Assembly (NCBI GenBank): GCA_004173475.1
Contig: SEBU01000006.1
Location: 248,001 to 312,000 of the forward strand
Direction: 5' to 3'
DNA length: 64,000 bases
Source of the DNA: Gammaproteobacteria bacterium
GTDB taxonomy: Bacteria; Pseudomonadota; Gammaproteobacteria; Pseudomonadales; Cellvibrionaceae
Made by a program: the position numbers and the translations under genes. Each line of letters begins with the position of its first letter. Positions within the stretch are counted from its first letter, which is position 1. Below are positions 43,285 through 53,247 of this stretch, piece by piece. Under the pieces are notes generated by a model that was not told the origin of the DNA, searched no databases, and saw nothing but the letters and a program-made list of their open reading frames with translations.

Positions 43285-44115
43285 TTAAATATTAACTTGC
43301 CCATGAAAAACCGTGGTTGCCGGCCCCGTCATAATTACCGGAAAACCTTCGCCGGCCCAAGTGATGTGCAAGCTACCGCCAGGCAAATTAACTTTTACGT
43401 GTTCATTTAATAAATTGCGCAAACGTCCCGCAACAACGGCGGCACATGCGCCTGTTCCACAGGCAAGGGTTTCACCGGCACTGCGTTCAAAAACGCGCAA
43501 ATCGATTTCTGCCGAAGAAATTTTTTGCATAAAGCCTACATTTACGCGTTGTGGAAAACGTGTGTGATGTTCGATGCGTGGCCCAAGAATTTCTACCGGT
43601 GCTTTATTGACGTTATCTACCAATAAGACAGCGTGGGGATTACCCATGGACACCGAAGAAATTTCAAAATCTTGTCCATCCACATTCAATACATAAGTGG
43701 CCGCTTTAGCGTCTGCAACAAACGGAATTTCTTGCGGAATCAAGCGCGGAATACCCATATCTACCATTACTTCGCCTTTGTCGGTGACATGTAGTTCTAT
43801 TAAACCGCCGGCCGTTTCTACTTTAATTTTACGTTTGCCGGTCAACCTGCGCTCGCGCACAAACACGGCGAAGCATCGTGCACCGTTACCACAATTTTCA
43901 ACTTCTGAACCATCACAATTAAAAATGCGATAACGGAAATCCACATCCGGATTTTCGGGATGTTCAACTAACAAAAGTTGATCGCACCCGATACCAAAGT
44001 GGCGATCAGACAACTGCTGGATTTTTTCCGGTGTCAAACGCACGTTTTGGCTGATTCCATCGATTACGACGAAATCATTGCCAAGACCGTGCATTTTGCT
44101 AAAACGTAAGCGCAT
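43285..44115 (-). CDS. dapF: Diaminopimelate epimerase
   Basis: The enzyme interconverts LL- and meso-diaminopimelate for lysine and peptidoglycan. The 276-residue protein has the two-base cysteines in ENCGNGARC (Cys75) and ACGTGACA (about residue 218), with [11 protein letters not shown] at the start. ATG 44115 follows GGAA and gives the standard N terminus; an in-frame ATG at 44160 lacks support. lysA lies 93 bases upstream on the same strand. Confidence 0.96.
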   Translation of the reverse strand: MRLRFSKMHGLGNDFVVIDGISQNVRLTPEKIQQLSDRHFGIGCDQLLLVEHPENPDVDFRYRIFNCDGSEVENCGNGARCFAVFVRERRLTGKRKIKVETAGGLIELHVTDKGEVMVDMGIPRLIPQEIPFVADAKAATYVLNVDGQDFEISSVSMGNPHAVLLVDNVNKAPVEILGPRIEHHTRFPQRVNVGFMQKISSAEIDLRVFERSAGETLACGTGACAAVVAGRLRNLLNEHVKVNLPGGSLHITWAGEGFPVIMTGPATTVFHGQVNI

Positions 44116-44208
44116 TTTATTTCCGTTTATTTCGAATTTTAACGACAACCCAACTTGCACGGGGAAGCCGTAAAATAAAAACTTTTTAGCAGCGATTTTC
44201 CGGGAACA

Positions 44209-45456
44209 TTATTCCGGAATAACCGCTTCGCCACGCAACATATCATCGATAGTTTCGCGTGCGCGCACCAAATGTATTTGATCGCCATCAACAATCACTT
44301 CTGCTGCACGGCCGCGCGTGTTGTAGTTGGAGCTCATGCTAAATCCGTAAGCGCCAGTAGACATCATGGAAAGTAAATCGCCTGCTTCAATAGCCAGTTC
44401 ACGATCTTTACCAAGGAAATCCCCCGTTTCGCAAATAGGGCCAACGAGATCCCATTTTTTTGCGGATTCGGCACGCGGTTTTACCGGACGTATATCTTGC
44501 CAAGCTTGATAGAGTGACGGACGGATGTTGTCATTCATCGCGGCATCAATAATCGCAAAATTTTTGTGCTCTGTCGGTTTTAAATACAACACTTTTGTGA
44601 GCAACACACCGGCATTCGCGCTGATAGAACGGCCCGGCTCAAACATTAAGCTTAGCGGACGATCACCCAACTTTTCTTTAATTGCCGCCATGTAACCCGC
44701 CACGTCTGGCGGAGTTTCATTGCGATAGGTAACGCCGAGGCCGCCACCTAAATCCAAGTGATGGATATGAATGCCGGTCGCCGCCAGCTCATCAATTAAG
44801 GCCAACAAACGGTCAAGTGCATCCAAAAATGGCGTGAGCTGTGTCAGCTGTGAACCTATGTGGCAATCTACGCCCTGAATCGACAAACTTGGCAATTGCG
44901 AAGCGCGCGCATAAACCGCTGGTGCGCGTTTGATATCAATACCAAATTTATTTTCTTTTAACCCGGTAGAAATATAGGGATGAGTGTTGGCATCTACATC
45001 CGGATTTACCCGCAGCGAAATATTCGCGACTTTGTTTTTTTCAGAAGCGACCTGCGCAAGAATTTCCAGTTCAGCTTCGGACTCTACGTTGAAGCAAAAA
45101 ATGCCAACGTCTAACGCGCGCGCCATTTCGTCACGAGTTTTACCGACACCGGAAAAAACAATTTTGGAAGGTGAACCACCAGCACGCAGCACGCGCTCGA
45201 GTTCGCCCATGGAAACAATGTCGAAGCCCGCACCAAGTTTGGCGAGCAAATTCAAAATACCTAAATTCGAGTTAGCTTTTATTGCGTAACAAATCATGCC
45301 GGGATGCGAACCCAGGGCTTGTGAGTAAGACAGATAATGTTGGGTGAAGGCAGCTCGACTATAAACATAAGTGGGCGTGCCAAATTGCGCTGCAACAGCG
45401 GCGAGCGGAGTATCCTCTACATAAAGTTCGCCGTTGCGATCAATAAAATGTTGCAT
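44209..45456 (-). CDS. lysA: Diaminopimelate decarboxylase
   Basis: This is a PLP-dependent enzyme for the last step of lysine synthesis. The 415-residue fold-type III protein has Lys60 in CYAIKANSN as the PLP lysine, DLGGGLGV for phosphate binding, and CETGDF and GAYGFSMSSNYN at the active site. It lies between lptM and dapF as in many gammaproteobacteria. Confidence 0.96.
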   Translation of the reverse strand: MQHFIDRNGELYVEDTPLAAVAAQFGTPTYVYSRAAFTQHYLSYSQALGSHPGMICYAIKANSNLGILNLLAKLGAGFDIVSMGELERVLRAGGSPSKIVFSGVGKTRDEMARALDVGIFCFNVESEAELEILAQVASEKNKVANISLRVNPDVDANTHPYISTGLKENKFGIDIKRAPAVYARASQLPSLSIQGVDCHIGSQLTQLTPFLDALDRLLALIDELAATGIHIHHLDLGGGLGVTYRNETPPDVAGYMAAIKEKLGDRPLSLMFEPGRSISANAGVLLTKVLYLKPTEHKNFAIIDAAMNDNIRPSLYQAWQDIRPVKPRAESAKKWDLVGPICETGDFLGKDRELAIEAGDLLSMMSTGAYGFSMSSNYNTRGRAAEVIVDGDQIHLVRARETIDDMLRGEAVIPE

Positions 45457-45493
45457 AAAAATTCTGCTTACTCAAAGAAATATTGAAATGGTA

Positions 45494-45652
45494 TTAGTTA
45501 CCCGATGTGTCTGGCTTCGGCGCAGGAGCCGGGGCAGGTTTTGACACTTCTGGCGCGGGCTTTTGTGGCTGGGGAAGATAGAGCGGACCTTTCTGGCCAC
45601 ACCCTGCTAATAGGCCGATAAAGACAATCCCATAAAGCGATTTTTTATTCAT
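45494..45652 (-). CDS. lptM: LPS translocon maturation chaperone LptM (YifL/LppL)
   Basis: This tiny lipoprotein of 52 residues has LLAGCGQKGPLYLP, with the lipobox cysteine at about residue 18 followed by the family hallmark CGQKGPLYLP, then a Pro/Ala/Lys tail. LptM helps LptD form its native disulfides. GGTGG lies 5 bases before ATG 45652; the longer in-frame extension upstream is not typical. It is 37 bases ahead of lysA, same strand. Confidence 0.92.
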   Translation of the reverse strand: MNKKSLYGIVFIGLLAGCGQKGPLYLPQPQKPAPEVSKPAPAPAPKPDTSGN

Positions 45653-45842
45653 AACAACCACCGTTCCAATTCCACCGAATCCGCACGCGCAACCTCCTGA
45701 CGGAGGCTCAAAGGAGGGGCAGTATAACCGCAATACTAAAGGTCGGCTATGAATGGAGCGCGCCGGAAGCCATGGATTTTATTCAACAATTTTGATGCGC
45801 AGGCCACCCATGAGTCTTGCGATTATCGTTGCGCACAAGAGA

Positions 45843-46715
45843 TTAATTGTTTAAATCTGCCAATACTTGAGCATACCCTTCCTTAAAGGTTGGATAGCGA
45901 AATACAAATCCCGAATCCAATAACTGCCGGTTACTGCAACGCTTATTACCGCGTTCGTTCACTGCATCGGGCGATAAAAAATCTTTCACCCGCATCTGAG
46001 TAGCTAACCAGGTGACGACTTCCAGCATGGGCGTTGGGGAAGAATCACTTGCCAGATAAATCGGCTCAAGCTGTTCGCCGTTACGCTTGAGCTTAATCAA
46101 ATGTGCAAGACACGCCGCGCAGTCGTCGGAGTGAATGCGGTTGGTAATATGAGTACTGGCCGAAGCTTTCGCTTGACGAACCTGTTCAATCAATCGATTC
46201 CTACCCGGCCCATAAATTCCGCTAAAACGCACGACGGCGCTCAGGAATTCACTCTCACGGATAATTGCTTCGGCTTCCAATAAACGTTTACCACTAAAGC
46301 TGTCTGGCTCAGTAGCGGAGTTTTCATCAACCCATTCACCATTCATTTGTCCGTAAACGGCCGTACTGGACACGAATATTAAAAAGGCGGAATTTTGAGA
46401 AGCGCGCAGGCCATCCAACAGATTTTGGCAAGTTTGCACATAGGCTTGTTGGTAGCCAGCATCGCTCCGTTCACAGGGAGTCATGCTAATGACAATAGCC
46501 GCATATTCTTTGCGTAAAGCCTTTGCGAGCTGCGAGGCATCAGTAACGTCGCACATTTGATAACGTAGAAAGGATGTGTCTTCGGGCGGACGACGGCGTA
46601 GTCCGGTAACCTCATAGCTGTCTTGCGGTAGGCGTTGGGCCAAACGCAAACCTATATCGCCACACCCAACTATTAAAACTTGTTCTTTTGATAGAGATTG
46701 ACTATTCATTGCCAT
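45843..46715 (-). CDS. NAD(P)-dependent epimerase/dehydratase-like SDR (YeeZ type)
   Basis: The 290-residue extended SDR has a nucleotide-binding GCGDIGLRLAQRL (about 17-29), VSSTAVYGQ with the catalytic Ser/Tyr region near 117-123, and RFSGIYGPGR. The active-site Lys of YxxxK is replaced by other residues, so it may be atypical. The substrate is unknown. It is divergent from oxyR with 83 bases between starts. Confidence 0.82.
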   Translation of the reverse strand: MAMNSQSLSKEQVLIVGCGDIGLRLAQRLPQDSYEVTGLRRRPPEDTSFLRYQMCDVTDASQLAKALRKEYAAIVISMTPCERSDAGYQQAYVQTCQNLLDGLRASQNSAFLIFVSSTAVYGQMNGEWVDENSATEPDSFSGKRLLEAEAIIRESEFLSAVVRFSGIYGPGRNRLIEQVRQAKASASTHITNRIHSDDCAACLAHLIKLKRNGEQLEPIYLASDSSPTPMLEVVTWLATQMRVKDFLSPDAVNERGNKRCSNRQLLDSGFVFRYPTFKEGYAQVLADLNN

Positions 46716-46798
46716 TCAAATGGTTTACCTTTCGAATCATGTGAAATTGAGAATGGTCATATCGACCAAATGACTTTCCAGCAGAATCGGAGCAAAAA

Positions 46799-47713
46799 AT
46801 GACCCTGACTGAACTTCGCTATATTGTTACTTTGGCTCAGGAGCAGCATTTTGGCCGCGCCGCCGACCGTTGTTACGTCAGCCAACCGACACTGAGCATC
46901 GCCGTTAAAAAACTGGAAGATGAACTCGGCGTGGCCTTGTTTGAACGCACTAAATCCCGTGTTCACCCGACGCCGCTTGGTGAGCAAATCGTCAAACAGG
47001 CCAACCTGGTGTTGGAACAAACCGCAACAATTAAAGATATGGCGGATGCCGGCAAAGATCAGCTCAGCAGCCCTTTATCTGTAGGTGCTATTTTTACCAT
47101 TGGCCCTTACCTGTTGCCGCAGTTTATCCCGCACCTGCAAACACTGGCCAGCAAAATGCCGCTTTATGTGGAAGATGGCTATACACATACCTTGCGTAAA
47201 AAGCTCCGTAATGGCGAGCTGGATGTAATCATAATTGCGCTGCCTTTTAACGAACCTGACGTTGTGACCCAAGCGCTCTACGACGAGCCCTTCGTTGTGC
47301 TCATGCCCCACAGTCACCCATTGGCGGAAAAGACGGAAATTGATCCTAACGAAATCAGTAGCCAACAATTGTTGCTCTTGGGGGAGGGCCACTGCTTCCG
47401 CGATCAAGTGCTGACTACCTGCCCGAACATTCATCACACTGAGGAAACCAATCCCAATGTGCGAACCGCCGCTGAAGGTAGCAGCCTTGAAACATTACGG
47501 CATATGGTAGCCTCGGGGCTAGGTATCACTATACTGCCGCAATCCGCTGCCACCAGTAGTATCTACAGTACAAACCTGCTCGTGACACGACCTTTCAAAT
47601 CCCCAGCACCTAGCCGAACGGTTGCGCTCGCGTGGCGAGCCAGCTTCCCACGGCATAAAGCTATAGATGCTTTGCGAAAATCCATCCAAATCGCCAGATC
47701 AGATCTAAAATGA
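46799..47713 (+). CDS. oxyR: Hydrogen peroxide-inducible regulator OxyR
   Basis: The 304-residue LysR-type regulator has an N-terminal helix-turn-helix (FGRAADRCYVSQPTLS, about 18-33). The redox cysteines fall exactly at Cys199 and Cys208 (GHCFRDQVLTTCP), the same numbers as in E. coli OxyR. Oxidation to a disulfide would switch it to an activator of peroxide defence. GGAGC lies 7 bases before ATG 46799. It is followed by recG after one gene, as in Pseudomonas (oxyR-recG). Confidence 0.95.
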   Translation: MTLTELRYIVTLAQEQHFGRAADRCYVSQPTLSIAVKKLEDELGVALFERTKSRVHPTPLGEQIVKQANLVLEQTATIKDMADAGKDQLSSPLSVGAIFTIGPYLLPQFIPHLQTLASKMPLYVEDGYTHTLRKKLRNGELDVIIIALPFNEPDVVTQALYDEPFVVLMPHSHPLAEKTEIDPNEISSQQLLLLGEGHCFRDQVLTTCPNIHHTEETNPNVRTAAEGSSLETLRHMVASGLGITILPQSAATSSIYSTNLLVTRPFKSPAPSRTVALAWRASFPRHKAIDALRKSIQIARSDLK

Positions 47714-47764
47714 TAAAACCCGCCATTAAAAGCGGTGCAATCATTCTGACGATGAGATTTATGC

Positions 47765-48634
47765 ATGCGCAATTACCTGGCCGTTTTAATCCTTTTGCTT
47801 TCCAGCTTGCCAACTTTTGCAAGCATGGAAGAAGCGCTGGATGCCTATAAAAAAGGCAATTACGGAGCAGCTATCCAGGAGCTAAACCGACTTGGCGAGG
47901 CCGGTGATGTATTTGCACAAATAATGTTGGGTGCTCTCTACAACAAAGGCGGTGCGGTTGTTCATGACGACAAAATAGCCGCCAGCTGGTTTGAAAAGGC
48001 AGCCAATCAGGAAAATACAGAAGCGCAATACCAGCTTGGCTACCTCTACGAAAATAGTGACCTTCCAAAAGACTACGCGACGGCTGCCAGTTGGTATCAC
48101 AAAGCTGCGCAACGCGGATCGGCCAAAGCTCAATTTCGTCTAGGTGTTTTTTACTCAGGCGGATTGGGCGTCACGAAAAACATGAATGAGTCCATTCTAT
48201 GGCTCGGTAAAGCAGCGCTCCAGGAAAATACCGATGCGCAGTTTATGCTTGGTCTTATGTACTACCTAGGCAAAACCGTTCCCAAAAATAAGGAGCTCGC
48301 TAAAGGTTGGCTAACCAAGGCAGCGTCGCAAAACCATTCTGATGCACTTCTTTTATTGGCAGGTATGTATAAAAAAGGCGAAGCCGGCCCTAAAGATCCA
48401 ATATTGGCGTACTCCCTTAGCTCCCTTGCGGTGGTGAATAGAATCGAGCTGAAAAAAGAAGCCGATGAAATGCGCGACGACCTCATTAGTGAACTCACGC
48501 CCGAACAAATCGTCAATGGCGATAAGCTTGCCGCCGAGCTGCAAAAACCCGACAATTTTTCCCAAGCGCTAAATACCTACATCATCAAAGCCCACCGCGC
48601 ACCCTTCAGATTTTTTGAGCGCCCTGATAAGTAA
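47765..48634 (+). CDS. Secreted Sel1-repeat protein
   Basis: The 289-residue protein has a signal peptide (about residues 1-20) and five to six Sel1 repeats between about 30 and 220 (for example AQIMLGALYNKGGAV, AQYQLGYLYENS, AQFRLGVFYSGGLGV, AQFMLGLMYYLGKTV). A charged C-terminal region ends the chain. Sel1 proteins are scaffolds for protein contacts; the partner is unknown. It is inserted between oxyR and recG. Confidence 0.88.
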   Translation: MRNYLAVLILLLSSLPTFASMEEALDAYKKGNYGAAIQELNRLGEAGDVFAQIMLGALYNKGGAVVHDDKIAASWFEKAANQENTEAQYQLGYLYENSDLPKDYATAASWYHKAAQRGSAKAQFRLGVFYSGGLGVTKNMNESILWLGKAALQENTDAQFMLGLMYYLGKTVPKNKELAKGWLTKAASQNHSDALLLLAGMYKKGEAGPKDPILAYSLSSLAVVNRIELKKEADEMRDDLISELTPEQIVNGDKLAAELQKPDNFSQALNTYIIKAHRAPFRFFERPDK

Positions 48635-48673
48635 ACTTCAAATAGCTCAAGCAGATAACCACAAACAAAAACT

Positions 48674-48694
48674 CCACGAAACTCGTGGCTTTTG
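48674..48694 (+). terminator. Small terminator before recG
   Basis: CCACGA (48674-48679) pairs with TCGTGG (48683-48688) and is followed by CTTTTG. It is a weak U tract, 40 bases past the Sel1 gene. Confidence 0.5.
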
Positions 48695-48730
48695 TTATGT
48701 TGCACTTCAAATTATCTGACTGCAGATGCA

Positions 48731-50824
48731 ATGAACAAACTCCAAAATCAACGCCTCGACCAAATCCCCGTCACCGCACTGAAAGGTGTAGGCGCAAGCC
48801 TGGCGGAGAAATTGGCGAAGCTCGGTTTGTTGTCATTGCAGGATGTGCTTTTCCATCTCCCCCTACGTTATATGGACCGCACCCGAGTTTCACCGATAGG
48901 CGGGTTGCAACCCAATACTAACGCAGTCCTGGAAGGTGAAGTTCGGGCCTGTGACATAGTGTTTGGTAAACGTCGAAGTTTGGTGGTGCGGATGCAGGAC
49001 GGAACCGGAACGCTCACACTTCGGTTTTACCACTTTAATGCGTCGCAAAAGCAGCAGTTATCCAGTGGGACGCGATTGCGGGTATTCGGCGAAACACGGC
49101 GCGGTGCAGCAGGACTGGAAATGTATCACCCTGAATACGATTTGCTGAGCGAAGCCAAGCCTCTCCCACTGGAACAGCACCTTACCCCGATTTATCCGGC
49201 GACCGAAGGCTTAACTCAACCTCGCTTGCGCACTTTAGCTGCACAGGCGTTGACCTGGTTGGAAAGTCATAGCTTGCGCGAACTTTTGCCCGACCAGTTG
49301 CGGCATGAACTCAACCAAAGTTCGCTCGCAGATGCGCTGCGCTACTTGCACCAGCCTCCTACGACCGCAAATGTAACTTTGTTGATGGACGGTGAGCATC
49401 CGTTCCAGCAGCGTCTCGCTTATGAAGAATTGCTGGCACATCACCTCAGCCTTTTGCTCTTGAGGCGACAAACCCAAGCCCATGGCGCTAGTCCACTTTA
49501 CCTAAACACCAAGCTACAGACCGGGTTTTTAGAACAGCTTCCCTTTGAACTCACCCGCGCCCAAGCTCGGGTTTTTAAGGAAATAACTGCAGACCTCGCC
49601 AAACCCATTCCCATGTTGCGATTAGTACAAGGTGATGTTGGTTCAGGTAAAACCGTGGTTGCTGCGCTGGCCGCGCTGGTCGCAGTTGCGAATGGTCAGC
49701 AAGCCGCGATCATGGCGCCTACTGAAATTCTCGCCGAGCAACACCGCATCAATTTTGGAAAATGGCTGGAACCGCTGGGTATAAAAGTTGGCTGGCTGAC
49801 CGGCAGACTTAAGGTCGGTGAACGGCGGGAACAATCCGCCGCTATAAAGAGTGGCGAAGCTCAGGTAGTTATCGGCACCCATGCGCTGTTCCAGGAGTCA
49901 GTCGAGTTCGCCGATCTTGGATTAGTTGTTATTGACGAACAGCATCGATTTGGCGTACATCAGCGGCTATCTTTACGAAATAAAGGCACATCAGGTTCGC
50001 TTCGACCCCATCAACTCATCATGACTGCGACACCTATTCCACGCACCTTGGCTATGAGCGCCTATGCGGATCTCGACTGTTCGATTATTGACGAGCTTCC
50101 ACCAGGACGAACCCCCATTACCACGGTTGTTATCAGCGATCAGCGCCGCCCTGAAATTATTGAGCGCGTACGGCTTGGCTGCGCGGAAGGTAGGCAGGCT
50201 TATTGGGTGTGTACCTTAATTGAAGAGTCAGAAGCCTTAGAGGCGCAAGCGGCACAAGCAACGGCGGAAAGTCTGGCTCTGGCCTTACCGCAACTACGAG
50301 TTGGATTGATCCATGGGCGCCTTAAAGCCACTGAAAAAGAAACCGTTATGGCGGCATTTAAAGCCAATGAACTGGATTTGCTTGTCGCTACAACCGTCAT
50401 TGAAGTCGGAGTCGACGTTCCCAATGCCAGCTTGATGATTATTGAAAACCCTGAGCGACTTGGTCTTGCGCAGTTGCATCAGTTGCGTGGGCGAGTAGGG
50501 CGCGGTGCTGCTGCCAGCCATTGCGTCCTTTTATATGGGTCACCTCTGTCACATCACAGTAAAGAGCGCTTGCGAGTCATGCGTGAGAGTAGCGACGGCT
50601 TCTATATAGCGGAACAGGATCTGCAATTGCGAGGGCCCGGTGAAGTCTTAGGTACACGACAAACCGGCGACATGCAGTTCAAAATTGCTGACTTGCAACG
50701 CGATGCTCACCTGCTTAGCAGTGTAAAAACCGGTGCCGAATATTTAATGGCGCACCATTCCGCAATTTGCGATGAAATCATCGCGCGATGGCTTGGAAAG
50801 AGCCATGTTTACCTGCAAGTTTAA
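48731..50824 (+). CDS. recG: ATP-dependent DNA helicase RecG
   Basis: This branch-migration helicase restarts stalled forks. The 697-residue protein has an N-terminal wedge/OB domain (VTALKGVGASLAEKL, LPLRYMDRT, about 12-180). The helicase domains have Walker A GDVGSGKTV (about 305), DEQH in VIDEQHRFG, motif III TATPIPRTLA and the C-terminal QLRGRVGRG. ATG 48731 starts the normal N terminus; the in-frame ATG at 48692 adds 13 atypical residues. Confidence 0.96.
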   Translation: MNKLQNQRLDQIPVTALKGVGASLAEKLAKLGLLSLQDVLFHLPLRYMDRTRVSPIGGLQPNTNAVLEGEVRACDIVFGKRRSLVVRMQDGTGTLTLRFYHFNASQKQQLSSGTRLRVFGETRRGAAGLEMYHPEYDLLSEAKPLPLEQHLTPIYPATEGLTQPRLRTLAAQALTWLESHSLRELLPDQLRHELNQSSLADALRYLHQPPTTANVTLLMDGEHPFQQRLAYEELLAHHLSLLLLRRQTQAHGASPLYLNTKLQTGFLEQLPFELTRAQARVFKEITADLAKPIPMLRLVQGDVGSGKTVVAALAALVAVANGQQAAIMAPTEILAEQHRINFGKWLEPLGIKVGWLTGRLKVGERREQSAAIKSGEAQVVIGTHALFQESVEFADLGLVVIDEQHRFGVHQRLSLRNKGTSGSLRPHQLIMTATPIPRTLAMSAYADLDCSIIDELPPGRTPITTVVISDQRRPEIIERVRLGCAEGRQAYWVCTLIEESEALEAQAAQATAESLALALPQLRVGLIHGRLKATEKETVMAAFKANELDLLVATTVIEVGVDVPNASLMIIENPERLGLAQLHQLRGRVGRGAAASHCVLLYGSPLSHHSKERLRVMRESSDGFYIAEQDLQLRGPGEVLGTRQTGDMQFKIADLQRDAHLLSSVKTGAEYLMAHHSAICDEIIARWLGKSHVYLQV

Positions 50825-50895
50825 AATACTGGTCTATGCTCTGAAATACACATCTTATTCGTCCATATTGTCGAATCATAACAAAGGAGTAGGCC

Positions 50896-52299
50896 GTGCC
50901 AGTACCCGCTAGTGTTCAGTCATTATTAGATAACCGAAACGTTGCCTATGACATAGCAACCACTCCATTTAATGACGACGATCGCCTAATCTGGCACGAC
51001 CAGCATTTACGTAATATGAGCGCCGCTAAATCCTTGATTTTGCAAGACAGCCAAGGCCGGGTCCAGGTGATTATTTCTGCCGACCGCCTACTTGACCTTA
51101 AAGCGGTGAATCGCCAGTTGGGCCGCGAGTTACAAGCAACCAGCGTTGAAGATATCCGGAAGTTTTGCGATAGCCACCACCTCGACTCCATTCCAGCGTT
51201 GCCAAAATTGGCGGGGCTGCAGACGTTGGTTGATAAAAGTTTGATGGATCGTAACGAGCTTCTTCTGGATTCTGGCAACGAAGAGCAACTGGTTCGCATC
51301 GAACGCAGCGAGTTCGAACAAATTATGGAAGGCGCGACCCTATGTGACATTTCTGTCCCCTTGGCGCCGCTCGAAGTTGAAGATTTGAATACGACCGACC
51401 AGGATCAAATCCTCGGCGCGGTGCGCAACTTCACCCAACTTCGTATCAAACAACGCCTGGAAGAAACCCTTGAACTGCCGCCATTATCGGACACTGCACA
51501 ACGTATTATTAAGTTGCGTGTGAATCCCAACGCCGACATTAGTGACCTGGCACAAATTGTTGAGACAGACCCAAGTCTGGCTGCTCAAGTGGTGAGCTGG
51601 GCCGCATCGCCCTATTATTCTGCGCCGGGAAAAATCAAATCCATTCATGACGCCATAGTGCGTGTGCTCGGATTCGACATGGTGCTTAACCTTGCGCTCG
51701 GTTTATCCCTCGGGAAAACCATGAGCATTCCAAAAGAAGGCCCTCACGGAACCCTGCCTTACTGGCAACAAGCAGTGTTTATGGCTGCCACTATTGAAGG
51801 ATTGGTAACGGCAATTCCACGGGATCATCGCCCCAGTTTCGGCATGGCCTACCTCTGCGGACTTTTGCATAACTTTGGCTACCTGATCCTCGCCGAGGTA
51901 TTTCCACCCTATTTCCACTCTTATTGCGAGATGGCGGATGCCAACCCACATGTGAGCCATCAAGCGATTGAACGCCATTTATTAGGTGTGACTCGCGAGC
52001 AACTTGCCAGTACGCTTATGTCCTTATGGTGCATGCCCGAAGAAGTGGTAGTTGGATTGCGCCACCAAAATAACCCTAGCTTTAATGGCGAGAATAGCCA
52101 ATACGCCAAATTAATTTTTGTTGCCCAACGACTTCTGCTTCACCAAAACATTGGTCATGGGCCGAAACTGGATATTCCGCAACAGGTGTTTGACGATTTA
52201 CACCTCGACCCTCTAAAAGCCAAACAAACTGTGGAAAATATTCTTGAATCCAGTGACGACTTGAAACATATTGCTCATGAGCTAAACCCCAAACATTGA
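50896..52299 (+). CDS. HDOD domain protein with YbaK-like N terminus
   Basis: The 467-residue protein starts at GTG (AAAGGAG upstream). Residues about 5-150 look like a YbaK/aminoacyl-tRNA deacylase-like domain (VAYDIATTPF, AAKSLILQDSQGRVQVIISADRLLDL split). The HDOD domain at about 185-390 has LPPLSDTAQRII, DLAQIVETDPSLAAQVV and GLLHNFGYLILAEVFP. HDOD proteins act in c-di-GMP and stress signalling without HD catalysis. The same gene follows recG in Pseudomonas. Confidence 0.9.
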   Translation: MPVPASVQSLLDNRNVAYDIATTPFNDDDRLIWHDQHLRNMSAAKSLILQDSQGRVQVIISADRLLDLKAVNRQLGRELQATSVEDIRKFCDSHHLDSIPALPKLAGLQTLVDKSLMDRNELLLDSGNEEQLVRIERSEFEQIMEGATLCDISVPLAPLEVEDLNTTDQDQILGAVRNFTQLRIKQRLEETLELPPLSDTAQRIIKLRVNPNADISDLAQIVETDPSLAAQVVSWAASPYYSAPGKIKSIHDAIVRVLGFDMVLNLALGLSLGKTMSIPKEGPHGTLPYWQQAVFMAATIEGLVTAIPRDHRPSFGMAYLCGLLHNFGYLILAEVFPPYFHSYCEMADANPHVSHQAIERHLLGVTREQLASTLMSLWCMPEEVVVGLRHQNNPSFNGENSQYAKLIFVAQRLLLHQNIGHGPKLDIPQQVFDDLHLDPLKAKQTVENILESSDDLKHIAHELNPKH

Positions 52300-52354
52300 A
52301 GGCGTCAGCCACCCACCCCACCCAAGGGTAAAGGCGCTAAACCCAGACGATAGT

Positions 52355-52382
52355 AAAAACCCCTGTAACTCAGGGGTTTTTC
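52355..52382 (+). terminator. Terminator after the HDOD gene
   Basis: AAAAACCCCTG pairs with CAGGGGTTTTT around TAACT, with a T-rich tail. It lies 55 bases past the stop. Confidence 0.9.
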
Positions 52383-52405
52383 TTTTGTAAAAAGTAAGGT
52401 CAAGA

Positions 52406-53182
52406 ATGAATTTCCATGAAGCTGCAGCGATTTTAGTTAAACGGCGTCAAACAGGCATTCAAGGAGATCAGTTGCCGCAAGAACTCAGACCAACAAACCC
52501 GGAACAGGCGCTTGCCATTCAAGCTGCCGTGAGCGACCTTTGGTGTGAATTGGAAGATGACTCCATTGGTGGCTGGAAATGCCTGGCATCATCCGACGAA
52601 AAACCGATCATCGCACCCATCTATACTCGTACGATCAATTCGGTAGCGCCCGTCGAAATATGGCCAAAACCGTCCGATAAAAACCTTGCGCGTATAGAAC
52701 CAGAGCTGGCGTTTTTCTTTGGTAAAGATTTGCCGCCGCGTGGTGAACCCTACGCTCCCGCGGAAGTCGATGCTGCTATAAGCCGAACTCATATGGCTTT
52801 GGAACTGATTGGCTGCCGCTACACAGATCCGGCAAGTTGTGAATTTCCAGAAATGCTCGCGGACGGACTGGTGAATCAGGGGCTTTTTATCGGGCCACAA
52901 GTGGATAACGACCTTGCACGCAACGCCAGCGAATTTGGTATTAATCTTATCCATGGTGTTGAAGTTAGCGAGCGACATGGCAAACATCCCAACGGGAATC
53001 CTCGCGCGCCTTTGTATTGGCTGGCAGAGTTTCTTCGTAGCAGGGGCCAAGGCATAGTGGCGGGACAGGCAGTCATTACCGGTTCATTCGCAGGTGTATT
53101 GGAAGTCCCGTTAAATGCAAATATCACGCTGGAATACGCAGGCTTAGGGACCATGGAAGTGAGTTTTACGGCAAAGTCGTAA
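52406..53182 (+). CDS. 2-keto-4-pentenoate hydratase-like protein (FAH superfamily)
   Basis: The 258-residue protein of the MhpD/hydratase family has GGWKCLASSDEKPIIAPIY, ARIEPELAFFFGKDLPPRG with the metal-binding Glu pair, AISRTHMALELIGCRY and VITGSFAGVLEVP. The reaction is probably addition of water to a 2-keto-enoate, but no catabolic operon surrounds it. AAGGTC lies 8 bases before ATG 52406. Confidence 0.85.
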   Translation: MNFHEAAAILVKRRQTGIQGDQLPQELRPTNPEQALAIQAAVSDLWCELEDDSIGGWKCLASSDEKPIIAPIYTRTINSVAPVEIWPKPSDKNLARIEPELAFFFGKDLPPRGEPYAPAEVDAAISRTHMALELIGCRYTDPASCEFPEMLADGLVNQGLFIGPQVDNDLARNASEFGINLIHGVEVSERHGKHPNGNPRAPLYWLAEFLRSRGQGIVAGQAVITGSFAGVLEVPLNANITLEYAGLGTMEVSFTAKS

Positions 53183-53247
53183 ACACAGGATGACGGCCCT
53201 ATTAGGGTCAAATTAGCAAAGATTCGGATAAAAATCGGAGATAAAGG